Position numbers and translations under genes: made by a program
NCBI GenBank assembly: GCA_049718765.1
Contig: JBNARI010000007.1
Location: forward strand, 1-64,000
Source of the DNA: JBNARI01 sp049718765
GTDB lineage: Bacteria > Bacillota > Sulfobacillia > DUMF01
Direction: 5' to 3'
Length of the DNA stretch: 64,000 bases
Shown: positions 42,864 through 50,464 of the stretch, piece after piece
Layout: each line of letters starts with the position of its first letter
How positions within the stretch are numbered: the first letter of the stretch is position 1
Notes under the pieces: generated by a model
Told to the model about the DNA's origin: nothing
The model's input: only the letters and a program-made list of their open reading frames with translations
Databases searched by the model: none

Positions 42864-43258
42864 AAACAGCCATGGAGTCAATTAGGGACATGGTTAACGT
42901 GAACACTGTGGTGGGGGATGCGGTTCAGGCGGAGGACGGCACGGTGATAATTCCCGTGTCCAAAGTGACCTTTGGCTTCGCGGCAGGTGGTGGAGAGTAC
43001 GAAAGCGGTGACAGGGAAACACCTGACGGCACGTTGCCGTTTGCAGGTGGAAGTGGCGCTGGGGTGTCAGTGCAGCCTATGGGGTTCCTTGTGGCAGGGA
43101 AGGGGCAGGTGAGGCTGCTGAGCATTGAAGAAGGGCACCTCCTGGACAAGGCCATCGACCTTGCGCCACAAGTGGTTGGGCAAATTGTTTCCTTGCTAAG
43201 GGGCCGCGCCAAAGGCCAGGCTGAACAGGCCCAAAGGGTACCTGGTGAGCAAGGGTGA
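42812..43258 (+). CDS. ytfJ: Sporulation protein YtfJ (GerW)
   Basis: A 148-residue protein needed for germination through GerA-type receptors in Bacillus. HPIQGLMKTAMESIRDMVNV, IIPVSKVTFGFAAGGGEY and GAGVSVQPMGFLVAG are family signatures. TTG 42812 lies inside the end of the DUF2953 gene. Its stop overlaps the Ku start by four bases, so NHEJ genes may be co-transcribed with a forespore gene. Confidence 0.93.
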   Translation: MEAEQAGRGEHPIQGLMKTAMESIRDMVNVNTVVGDAVQAEDGTVIIPVSKVTFGFAAGGGEYESGDRETPDGTLPFAGGSGAGVSVQPMGFLVAGKGQVRLLSIEEGHLLDKAIDLAPQVVGQIVSLLRGRAKGQAEQAQRVPGEQG

Positions 43259-44070
43259 GGCCAATATGGAAGGGGTCAATCGGGTTTGGGCTGGTAGTGA
43301 TTCCAGTGAAGCTGTACTCGGCCACCGAGAAGAAAGACCCCAAGTTGCGGTACGTGCATGCCGAGTGCGGTACCCCAATAAGGTACAAAAAGTGGTGCCC
43401 CACCTGTGACAGAGAGGTTAGTGCCCAGGAGATCCAGTGGGGCTTCGAGGTTGAGGACGGCCGGTTTGTGTTGATAACCAGGGAAGAGTATGCACGGGAG
43501 TGGGAAGATACCCCGAGGAGGATCAGCATAACCGATTTTGTGGACGTGTCTGAGGTAGACCCGGTGTACTTTGACAAGCCCTACTTTGTGGAACCTGCAG
43601 ACGGTGCCGAAAAGGCCTACCAGCTCTTGAGAATGGCCATCTCAGATTTGGGCAGAGTGGCGGTTGCTAGGTTTGCAGCACGCAATAGGGAAAGCCTGGC
43701 AGTGCTGCGTAACTACAAGCAGGGTGTCCTGCTACTCCAAACCATGCTGTGGCCCGATGAAGTGCGGAGCCACCAGGACATTCGGGCTGGGACTGCCTCA
43801 GATCTTTCCGAGAAGGAGCTGGAAATGGCAAAAGCGCTGGTAAACATGATGGCTGGAAAGTTCGATCCTGCTGCTTACAAGGATGCCAGAAGGGAATACC
43901 TTTGGGATCTTATCAGGAAAAAGGCAGAAGCACACGAAGTAAAGCAACCCGTCCCTGAAGAGGCCAAGGTGATTGACCTCCTTGAAGCCCTCCAGAAGAG
44001 CGTTGCTATTGCGGCAAGTGCCCGGGGAGCTTCGGCCAGGCAAGAGAGGGATAGGGCACTTGGGCTATGA
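43255..44070 (+). CDS. ku: Bacterial Ku, DNA end-binding protein
   Basis: A 271-residue homodimeric Ku that threads onto double-strand ends and recruits the NHEJ ligase and polymerase. MRPIWKGSIGFGLVVIPVKL is the conserved beginning. CGTPIRYKKWCPTCDREV contains paired cysteines often seen in Ku of this type. DFVDVSEVDPVYFDKPYFVE and the C-terminal YLWDLIRKKAEA complete the barrel and pillars. GTG 43255 overlaps the ytfJ stop. It starts a three-gene NHEJ operon. Confidence 0.96.
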   Translation: MRPIWKGSIGFGLVVIPVKLYSATEKKDPKLRYVHAECGTPIRYKKWCPTCDREVSAQEIQWGFEVEDGRFVLITREEYAREWEDTPRRISITDFVDVSEVDPVYFDKPYFVEPADGAEKAYQLLRMAISDLGRVAVARFAARNRESLAVLRNYKQGVLLLQTMLWPDEVRSHQDIRAGTASDLSEKELEMAKALVNMMAGKFDPAAYKDARREYLWDLIRKKAEAHEVKQPVPEEAKVIDLLEALQKSVAIAASARGASARQERDRALGL

Positions 44071-44071
44071 C

Positions 44072-44968
44072 GTGCGCATCAGACCAATGCTTTGCATCCA
44101 GGGCAATCAACCGTTCGACGACCAAGATTACCTGTTCGAGCCCAAGTGGGACGGGTATCGGGCCATTGTGTATTTGTCTAAGGGTGTGTCCATCCAGAGC
44201 AGGAACCTCAGGGACATAACAGCGGGTTTCCCTGAACTTTGGGAGATGCGCAAGGCGCTTGTGGGGAGCAATGCAGCCGTTCTCGATGGCGAAATCGTCT
44301 GCATGGTCAACGGGAGGCCCTCGTTTCACGCCCTCGAGAGGAGGCAGGTCCCAGCAAGCTACGTTGCTTTCGACATCCTCTTCGACGGGGACAAAAACCT
44401 CATGACCTACCCACTGCTGGAGCGAAAGCAGCTTTTGGTCTCCAGGGTTGTTGAGTCTCACGGGCTGGCTGTAAACAAATACGTGGAAGCACAGGGCCGT
44501 ATGTTGTTCGATGCAGCTTGCCAGCTGGGCTTCGAGGGAATTGTTGCAAAGCATAAGGTTTCTCCCTACCTCCCAGGCAAGCGCTCAGGGTGGTGGATCA
44601 AGATCAAGCGCAAGGTGACTCTGGATTGCGTGATAGGGGGACTTACCCTGGACTCCCAGGGACGGCTTTCGTCCCTTGCACTGGGGGCATTCGTGCAGGG
44701 CAGGTTGCGCTACTTGGGAAACGTAGGCTCTGGCCTTGGCAGAGAAGCTCAGCGCCAAGTTCTCGAGAAAGCTAAGGCGGCCCCCGAGTGCAGGTTTGAC
44801 CTTGAGCTATCCCGGGTCCCAGAGCGGGTGCTCAAGAACACCGTATGGATTGAACCAACACTCTGCTGCGAGGTGACTTTTGCGGAGTTTACGCCACAAG
44901 GGCGCCTGCGCCAGCCAGTGTTGAGCCGTTTGAGGGAGGACAAATCTCCCGAGGAATGCAGGGTCTGA
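44072..44968 (+). CDS. ATP-dependent DNA ligase of NHEJ (stand-alone LigD ligase domain)
   Basis: A 298-residue ligase with adenylation and OB-fold domains. The nucleotidyl lysine is in FEPKWDGYRAIVY (motif I). ROLES of further motifs are met by VLDGEIVCM (III), FEGIVAKHKVSPY (IV) and SGWWIKIKRKVTLDC (V). GTG 44072 directly after the Ku stop is the likely start; ATG 44087 is the alternative. Unlike Pseudomonas or Mycobacterium LigD, the polymerase is a separate gene and no phosphoesterase domain is present. Confidence 0.93.
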   Translation: MRIRPMLCIQGNQPFDDQDYLFEPKWDGYRAIVYLSKGVSIQSRNLRDITAGFPELWEMRKALVGSNAAVLDGEIVCMVNGRPSFHALERRQVPASYVAFDILFDGDKNLMTYPLLERKQLLVSRVVESHGLAVNKYVEAQGRMLFDAACQLGFEGIVAKHKVSPYLPGKRSGWWIKIKRKVTLDCVIGGLTLDSQGRLSSLALGAFVQGRLRYLGNVGSGLGREAQRQVLEKAKAAPECRFDLELSRVPERVLKNTVWIEPTLCCEVTFAEFTPQGRLRQPVLSRLREDKSPEECRV

Positions 44969-45867
44969 AGCTTGCCAACTTGGACAAAGTGCTCTGGCCA
45001 GAGGAAGGGATAACCAAAGGTCAGCTCATAGAATATTACGCTTCAATGAGCAACCACTTGTTGCGCTACTTGAGGGATAGACCAATTTTCTTTACCAGGT
45101 ACCCAGATGGCATACGGGGCAAACGGTTTTACCAAAAGAACTTGCCTGCCAGCGCTCCTTCGTGGATCCAGACTTGGACTTCCCCCGCGGGGACCAGGCT
45201 CATGGTTGCAGGCTCACAACGGGATTTGGTTTGGATTGGCAACCAGGCGTCAATAGAGATCCATCCCTGGTTCTCCACAAGACTTGTGCCAGATTGCCCT
45301 AATTTCGTTGTTTTCGACCTTGACCCATCACCTCCAGCGAGCATCCAGCATGTAAGAGCTGTAGCAAGATGCCTTAAAGAACTGTTGGACTACTTAGGGC
45401 TCAAGAGCTTCCCTAAGACTTCAGGAGCTACAGGCATTCATGTGTGCGTACCTTTGCTCCCCGCTTTCCCATATGAGATTTGCAGGAGCTTTGTGGAAGC
45501 GGTGGCGCGAGTGGTTCGCGCCAGACACCCCGAATTAGTCACCTTGAATCGGGCAGTGGCGACTCGTACCGGGAAAGTGTACATAGATTACCTTCAAGTG
45601 TCCCCTGGGAAGGCAGTGGTTTCCCTGTTTTCCCCTCGGCCGCTTCCAGGTGCCCCCGTTTCGGCGCCCTTTGACTGGGCTTCCCTTGACGAGGTCGACC
45701 CAGGCCAGTTTAACCTACTGAACGTGCCAGAGCTATTTAGGGATCAAGTGCTGGAGATAGAGCGGCTTGATCTGTATCCCCAGGGGCTGTGGGAACCCAT
45801 AAACAAGCTAAAAGGGCTTATGGCAACCTTCGCTCCGGCCAGACGCGATCTTTTCGACCACGTCTGA
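44956..45867 (+). CDS. NHEJ polymerase/primase (stand-alone LigD polymerase domain)
   Basis: A 303-residue archaeo-eukaryotic primase-type polymerase that fills in ends and prefers ribonucleotides. LDKVLWPEEGITKGQLIEYY is the conserved start. GNQASIEIHPWFS, the metal-binding DLDPSPPAS and SGATGIHVCVPL are signature motifs, with RTGKVYIDYLQ later. It overlaps the ligase gene by 13 bases. Its last 14 codons lie inside the first units of the hairpin array that follows. Confidence 0.94.
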   Translation: MQGLKLANLDKVLWPEEGITKGQLIEYYASMSNHLLRYLRDRPIFFTRYPDGIRGKRFYQKNLPASAPSWIQTWTSPAGTRLMVAGSQRDLVWIGNQASIEIHPWFSTRLVPDCPNFVVFDLDPSPPASIQHVRAVARCLKELLDYLGLKSFPKTSGATGIHVCVPLLPAFPYEICRSFVEAVARVVRARHPELVTLNRAVATRTGKVYIDYLQVSPGKAVVSLFSPRPLPGAPVSAPFDWASLDEVDPGQFNLLNVPELFRDQVLEIERLDLYPQGLWEPINKLKGLMATFAPARRDLFDHV

Positions 45868-46042
45868 CCTTTGCCCGACAACTGGCGATCTGTCCTGACC
45901 GCCAGTTGTCTTGACTCAACCGTTGCTGATCGGTTTGACCAGCAACGATCTTCGCTCCGGCCAATGCCGATCTCCTAGACCAGCACCGACCTTTGCTCGA
46001 CGGTTGAAGATCCCAATTGACCCTCAACCGTCTTCGTTCGGC
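45826..46042. repeat. Tandem array of five hairpins with conserved loops and variable, self-complementary stems
   Basis: Five units repeat with GATC-N5/6-GACC at their tips; the GATCs begin at 45847, 45887, 45928, 45969 and 46009, a 40-41 base period. Stems: CAGACG/CGTCTG (45840-45845, 45861-45866); GACAACTGGCG/CGCCAGTTGTC (45877-45887, 45900-45910); CGTTGCTG/CAGCAACG (45921-45928, 45940-45947); a degenerate fourth around 45961-45988; GACGGTTGA/TCAACCGTC (45999-46007, 46024-46032). Stem sequences differ, yet each pairs with itself. Linkers resemble each other in order A (CTTCGCTCCGGC), B (ACCTTTGCYC), C, A, B, C, so a 122-base triple unit appears duplicated. The first unit overlaps the end of the NHEJ polymerase gene. 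I know no family with this form. Confidence 0.85.
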
Positions 46043-46107
46043 TGCCATAAGCCTAGCACTATTGTTGCCACACCGCCTCCTGCATATTCGCTCACTTTGA
46101 GTACCTG

Positions 46108-46136
46108 TTGAAACCTCGCCCCACAAATGTTACTAT
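46108..46136 (+). promoter_or_regulatory. Promoter of the RidA-mutase operon
   Basis: TTGAAA (46108-46113) and TACTAT (46131-46136) are spaced by exactly 17 bases. The -10 box is the same as that of the lysA promoter. Transcription would begin near 46143, giving a 60-base leader with a hairpin. Confidence 0.6.
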
Positions 46137-46148
46137 GTCTCAGGTGCA

Positions 46149-46165
46149 GCTCATCATCGATGAGC
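46149..46165 (+). promoter_or_regulatory. Leader hairpin before the RidA-like gene
   Basis: GCTCATC (46149-46155) pairs with GATGAGC (46159-46165) over a three-base loop, inside the predicted 5' leader and 38 bases before the start codon. It may be an operator for the downstream regulator or an RNA structure; sequence alone does not decide. Confidence 0.4.
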
Positions 46166-46203
46166 AGCGGGCTCTAGCCGCAAGAAACTGGGGAGGGATG
46201 ATA

Positions 46204-46662
46204 GTGTCAATTGAGCAGAGGTTGAAGGAGCTGGGCATTACAGTTCCAGAACCTGCCAAGCCCGTTGCGGCGTACGTGCCAGCGGTGATTTCGGGGAATC
46301 TGGTGTATACTGCAGGGCAGATTCCGCTTAAAGACGGCCAGCTTGCGTTCAAGGGTAAGGTTGGGCAAGAGCTCAGCTTGGAACAAGGCTACGAAGCGGC
46401 AAAGATTTGTACGATCAATTGCCTTGCCGCAATCAAGGGAGTGCTTGGATCCCTTGACAGGGTGAAGAGGGTTGTGAAGGTGACCGGTTTTGTTAACAGC
46501 GCTCCAGGCTTTACGGATCAGCCCAAAATTGTCAATGGCGCTTCGGAGCTGCTGGTGCAGGTGTTCGGTGAAAAGGGCAAACATGCCAGGTCGGCAGTGG
46601 GAGTTGCCGAGTTGCCGCTGAACGCAGCGGTAGAAGTTGAGATGGTGGTCGAGTTTGAATGA
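46204..46662 (+). CDS. RidA/YjgF/YER057c family protein
   Basis: A 152-residue member of the RidA superfamily, which hydrolyses reactive enamines and imines released by PLP enzymes. YVPAVISGNLVYTAGQIPLK, AAKICTINCLAAIKGVLGSL and SAVGVAELPLNAAVEVEMVV are family features. A conserved Arg usually found near the active site is represented in HARSAVGVAELP. GTG 46204 lies seven bases after GGGAGGG; ATG 46198 is too close to that site. First gene of the operon that includes a PLP enzyme and a B12 mutase. Confidence 0.9.
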   Translation: MSIEQRLKELGITVPEPAKPVAAYVPAVISGNLVYTAGQIPLKDGQLAFKGKVGQELSLEQGYEAAKICTINCLAAIKGVLGSLDRVKRVVKVTGFVNSAPGFTDQPKIVNGASELLVQVFGEKGKHARSAVGVAELPLNAAVEVEMVVEFE

Positions 46663-46686
46663 AATGACCAAATGGGAGGGCTGAGT

Positions 46687-48156
46687 ATGGCTAAGTTCAA
46701 GTACCGCTGGCAAATGTATAAAAACATCCAGGCCAATTTGGCAAACATCTATGCAGAGGCCAAGAAGGCCGCAGCGGAAATCGGAATAACAGATGAGCTC
46801 AGAGGGAAGATTGGTCTTACCGGCGCAGTGTCTGGGTGCCCGGCGCCCCTTACCAAGGCAGTGCTTGAGGCTTCAGAGAAGGGTGCAACCGAGGTAATCC
46901 CTCTGTCCACCCTTGTGGAGCAAATCCGCGAGATAGTTAAAGACGTATACGGCGACGAGTGGGACGTGTGTCCCGTAAACACGTGCGAAGCTGGGCTTTG
47001 GGTCACGTTTGACGTGCTGTTTACTCCGCCCCTTACTGGTCGTGGGGACAACTACAGGGCGAGGTACATAGCGCCCTACGAAAAGCACATGCACCACCAA
47101 GCAAGTTACGGCAGACCTTTCCCGCCAAAGTACAAGGACTTCCTCGCCGATAGGGGTTGCACTGCGGGAGAACTCGGGTTCTACGGGAAGCGCCAGAACA
47201 ACCTTGATGTGGTTATAGTGAAGCTTGCTGGCGCAAGGTATGACTGTCACGGAATAAAGTTTTGGCCTGTACCTTTGCTCACCGAGGTGGATCCGGAAGC
47301 GTCTGCGGAGAAGCTGGCAAGTGCAGCCGACGACCACGTGGAGTTCCTGAGCGGATTTACTTCCCTTGGCTACGATACCCCGGGATACGGTTATGGAGCC
47401 AAGGACTCGGATGGCACTCCCTTGCTCCAAAAGTACATTGGGGAACTTGCCCAGGAGTTCGACGTGCCGTACGTGGTGGACAATGCCTGGGGGTTGCCCT
47501 TTGTTGGTACTGATCCCCGCAAGATTGGCGCTGACGTGATCATCTACAGCATGGATAAAGCGTCTGGCGCTGCAACGAGCGGCTTGATCATTGGCAAGGA
47601 AGAATACATGGTGCCCATAAGACGAGCACTGGGCATGCACGGTGATAGGTACGGTACCCTTGCCTCATACGGGAAGGCAGCGTATGTCACGCAAGATCCA
47701 GGCAAAGAGGCGCTCATTACCCAGGTGGCAGTGTTGAAGCAACTGAGGGATAACCCCAAGTTCTTTACCAGCACTGTAGACCAGCTTTACGATATTGTGA
47801 TTGATGAGTTCAAGGACCTCCATCCCAAGATCAGGCAGGGGCTCATAGTCAGCAAGTCGTACAACTGCGGTACTGTCGAAGTGAACTACGAGAACACGTG
47901 GAAGGGCGAGGGCTTCGGCTTCCCCATCTTCTCGATCGAGGACATGTACGCAGGCACCCACGCCATTCAGACCGGGCTTTCTCAAATGGGAGTCGTTCCA
48001 ACGATTGCCTATGATGGCAATATCATGATTTCTCCTGGCCAAGGCACAAGCGATCCAGACGGAAACATTATCCCGGAGCGAATGAGGTTGGCAGTTAGGG
48101 CCTTGGTGAGGCTCATGAATATAGTGGGTAAGTACAGTGGCTTCACTGAGGAGTGA
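46687..48156 (+). CDS. Fold-type I PLP-dependent enzyme of unknown specificity
   Basis: A 489-residue PLP enzyme of the aspartate aminotransferase fold. VVDNAWGLPFVGTDP contains the Asp that would contact the pyridine nitrogen, and IIYSMDKASGAATSGLIIG carries the likely Schiff-base Lys (in SMDK). An unusual N-terminal portion (GLTGAVSGCPAPLTKAVLEA) and a Cys-containing VCPVNTCEAGLWVTF segment do not match families I know well. It might be a lyase, an aminotransferase or a SelA-like enzyme. ATG 46687 follows GGGAGGG. It lies between RidA and the FAD oxidoreductase. Confidence 0.75.
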   Translation: MAKFKYRWQMYKNIQANLANIYAEAKKAAAEIGITDELRGKIGLTGAVSGCPAPLTKAVLEASEKGATEVIPLSTLVEQIREIVKDVYGDEWDVCPVNTCEAGLWVTFDVLFTPPLTGRGDNYRARYIAPYEKHMHHQASYGRPFPPKYKDFLADRGCTAGELGFYGKRQNNLDVVIVKLAGARYDCHGIKFWPVPLLTEVDPEASAEKLASAADDHVEFLSGFTSLGYDTPGYGYGAKDSDGTPLLQKYIGELAQEFDVPYVVDNAWGLPFVGTDPRKIGADVIIYSMDKASGAATSGLIIGKEEYMVPIRRALGMHGDRYGTLASYGKAAYVTQDPGKEALITQVAVLKQLRDNPKFFTSTVDQLYDIVIDEFKDLHPKIRQGLIVSKSYNCGTVEVNYENTWKGEGFGFPIFSIEDMYAGTHAIQTGLSQMGVVPTIAYDGNIMISPGQGTSDPDGNIIPERMRLAVRALVRLMNIVGKYSGFTEE

Positions 48157-48183
48157 GCCTCGAAAGAAGAAGGAGGAATATAC

Positions 48184-49470
48184 ATGCCGAGGGTGGTCGT
48201 TGTTGGCGGTGGTTGGTCTGGGTGTGCGGCGGCAATAGCGGCACGCAAGGCAGGTGCGGACGTGGTGCTGCTGGAACGGACCGATCAGCTACTGGGGACG
48301 GGTCTGGTTGGTGGCATCATGCGCAATAACGGTCGATTCACTGCAGCCGAGGAAGCGATTGCCCTAGGAGCAGGAGAGCTGTTTGGAGCTTGCGACAAAG
48401 TGGCTAGGCACGTTAACGTGGAGTTCCCTGGGCACAAGCATGCCACCCTTTACGACGTGGCCAAGATAGAGCCTCTGGTACGCAAAATCGTGGTGGAGCA
48501 GTTTGAGGTTGACGTCAGGTTTGAAACCCGTGTGACTGACGTGGAGCTTGAGGGCTCGAAGATTGTGGCCGTGAAGAGCGAGGACGGGGAGCGGTTTAAT
48601 GGGGACGTCTTCGTGGAGTGCACAGGCACCGCGGGTCCCCAGGGCAACTGCACCAAGTACGGGAACGGTTGCTGCATGTGCATAATCAGATGCCCAACCT
48701 TTGGTCCAAGGATCAGCCTTGCGGCCAAGGCCGGGGTGAAGGAAATGATTGGCGGGTCTGCTGCGGGGACTCCTGGCGCAATGAGCGGCTCGTGCAAGCT
48801 CTTGAAGGAATCTCTTGCGCCAGAGATAGTTAAACAACTGGACAGCGCTGGTGTTGCCATCGTCCCCATACCTGAAGAGTTGCGCAAGAAGGACGCCCTC
48901 AAGTTCAAGGCTTGCCAGCAGTATGCTCTGCCCGAATTTGCAGAGAACCTTGTGCTGTTGGACACAGGCCATGCCAAGCTCATGACGTCCTTCTTCCCCT
49001 TGGCCAAGCTTAGGAAGATACCCGGTTTTGAGAACGCCCGCTACGAGGACCCCTACGCTGGAGGCCGGGGCAATTCCATTAGATACATTGGCATTTCCCC
49101 AAGAAGCAACGCCTTGAAAACTGAGGGCGTTGACAACTTGTTTTGCGGCGGGGAAAAGACTGGTCCCCTTGTAGGTCACACCGAAGCCATCGTCACAGGC
49201 ACCCTGGCAGGTCACAACGCGGTGAGGTACGCCCTGGGCATGGAGCTGCTGGAGCTGCCAAGGAACCTTGCAATTGGCGACGCCATCGCCTTCGTTGGAG
49301 AACAGGTGAAGACAAAGGATGGGCTTTTCAAAAAGTACACGTTTTCGGGCTCAGTGTATTTCGAAAGGATGAAAGAGCTGGGCCTATATACCACTGACGT
49401 TGGCCAAATAGGGGAGCGAGTGCGGAAAGCTGGCTTGGAAGGAGTGTTTTCCAAGCGCCTTGTCAACTGA
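48184..49470 (+). CDS. FAD-dependent oxidoreductase
   Basis: A 428-residue flavoprotein. VVVVGGGWSGCAAAIAARKA is an N-terminal dinucleotide fold, followed by an Glu in VLLER that binds the ribose. NLFCGGEKTGPLVGHTEAIV near the C terminus is the second FAD-binding segment. YGNGCCMCIIRCPTFGPR is a striking cysteine cluster that could bind iron-sulfur or be redox-active. ATG 48184 has an excellent AGAAGGAGG upstream. Substrate is unknown; the operon suggests an amino acid or amine. Confidence 0.82.
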   Translation: MPRVVVVGGGWSGCAAAIAARKAGADVVLLERTDQLLGTGLVGGIMRNNGRFTAAEEAIALGAGELFGACDKVARHVNVEFPGHKHATLYDVAKIEPLVRKIVVEQFEVDVRFETRVTDVELEGSKIVAVKSEDGERFNGDVFVECTGTAGPQGNCTKYGNGCCMCIIRCPTFGPRISLAAKAGVKEMIGGSAAGTPGAMSGSCKLLKESLAPEIVKQLDSAGVAIVPIPEELRKKDALKFKACQQYALPEFAENLVLLDTGHAKLMTSFFPLAKLRKIPGFENARYEDPYAGGRGNSIRYIGISPRSNALKTEGVDNLFCGGEKTGPLVGHTEAIVTGTLAGHNAVRYALGMELLELPRNLAIGDAIAFVGEQVKTKDGLFKKYTFSGSVYFERMKELGLYTTDVGQIGERVRKAGLEGVFSKRLVN

Positions 49471-49473
49471 CGG

Positions 49474-50244
49474 GTGCGCCTTGCCATGCTTGGTCCTGAG
49501 GAAGAACAGTTGTATCAGGTGTTAAAGGTGATAGCCCAGGCGGGAGGGGCTGCTGGCTCGGGCAGCCTGGCCAGCGCCCTCCGCGCTGCTGGCGTTCGTG
49601 TGAGCGAAGCTACTGCAGGAAGGATCTTGCGGGAGCTGGACGAGAGGGGCTACACCGAGAAATTCGGTTTTCGGGGCCGCATGCTAACCGAGGCGGGTCG
49701 AAGGTACCTCAAGGAGTTGGAGACCAAGAGGGAAAGGGCAGGCTACAGCGCCGAGCTCCTTCAGGCTCTCCAGGCCAAGGAGAAGGAAGAGATAATCGAG
49801 GTTCTGGTGGCGCGAAGGGCAATAGAAAGGGAAACTGCCAGGCTTGCAGCCCTCAAAGCTACCGAAAGGGAGATAGAGGAACTGAGGCTTTGCATCCAGG
49901 TGCACCAGGAGCACTTCGAAAAGGGTATTGTGGATGCCGAGGATGACCTGCGGTTCCACCGTTTGATCTCAGAAGCGTCCCGCAACAGGGTGCTTATTGC
50001 CGCTTCCAGGCTGGTCAGGCAGGACGGTCAGATGGCTCCCATACTTGAATTCATTCGCCGCAACATTGGCTCGGGGGTAGTCCAGGATCACCGCAAGATA
50101 TTCTTTGCCATCGAGGCCCGGGACCCTGATGCGGCGGAAGGGGCTATGGTAGCACACATAGAAAACGTGATCAAGGACGTTGAAAGATACTGGGAGTTGC
50201 ACCAGGAGGAGTTGGGGGGCAACGCAAGTGGGCGAACCCATTGA
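49474..50244 (+). CDS. Transcriptional regulator with FCD (GntR/FadR-type) ligand domain
   Basis: A 256-residue regulator. The N terminus is a winged helix (LASALRAAGVRVSEATAGRI, LRELDERGYTEKFGFRG), not a standard GntR helix. The C-terminal all-helical FCD domain (EVLVARRAIERETARLAALK, DLRFHRLISEASRNRVLIAA, DHRKIFFAIEARDPDAAEGA) carries the Asp and His residues that bind metal and ligand. GTG 49474 starts four bases after the FAD gene; ATG 49486 is possible. It overlaps the next gene by 17 bases and probably controls this operon. Confidence 0.85.
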   Translation: MRLAMLGPEEEQLYQVLKVIAQAGGAAGSGSLASALRAAGVRVSEATAGRILRELDERGYTEKFGFRGRMLTEAGRRYLKELETKRERAGYSAELLQALQAKEKEEIIEVLVARRAIERETARLAALKATEREIEELRLCIQVHQEHFEKGIVDAEDDLRFHRLISEASRNRVLIAASRLVRQDGQMAPILEFIRRNIGSGVVQDHRKIFFAIEARDPDAAEGAMVAHIENVIKDVERYWELHQEELGGNASGRTH

Positions 50245-50464
50245 CATGGTTATTGACGCAATTGATGTGGAAACGTTCTTGGCAAGCTCGAGCGAAGAGG
50301 AAGCTCGGAGGACGATGCTTGCCATAATGAAAAGGATGGGGCTGGCAGACGCGGAAATCGTGTTTGTGGAGATGACGGGGCCCGGTGCCAGGGTTAGGGC
50401 AAGGTCTTACGTACACAAGCCGGGTGACCGTTACAGGTGGTTGAAAGGGGGCGTGCCCGGGTGA
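50228..50464 (+). CDS. Small protein in the position of an aminomutase S subunit
   Basis: A 78-residue soluble protein directly before, and overlapping by four bases, the B12 mutase gene. It weakly resembles the small OraS subunit of D-ornithine aminomutase: TMLAIMKRMGLADAE compares with the LLRMGFSSLEA region, and both end near KGGV. The similarity is too short to prove homology. Its location is the main evidence for a partner role. GTG 50228 follows GGGGGG at eight bases. Confidence 0.6.
   Translation: MGEPIDMVIDAIDVETFLASSSEEEARRTMLAIMKRMGLADAEIVFVEMTGPGARVRARSYVHKPGDRYRWLKGGVPG

Noticed and set aside
45826..46042. The hairpin array could be a second CRISPR array
   Set aside because: The conserved parts are loops and short linkers rather than long identical repeats, the variable parts are self-complementary, and the period of 40-41 bases leaves no room for normal spacers.
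45826..46042. The hairpin array could be repeated operators for the FCD regulator
   Set aside because: Operators keep the same palindrome sequence, whereas here the palindrome arms are the variable part.
45868..46203. A cobalamin riboswitch was looked for before the B12 mutase operon
   Set aside because: No B12-box-like sequence or aptamer core is visible; only the hairpin array, a promoter and a short leader hairpin were found.
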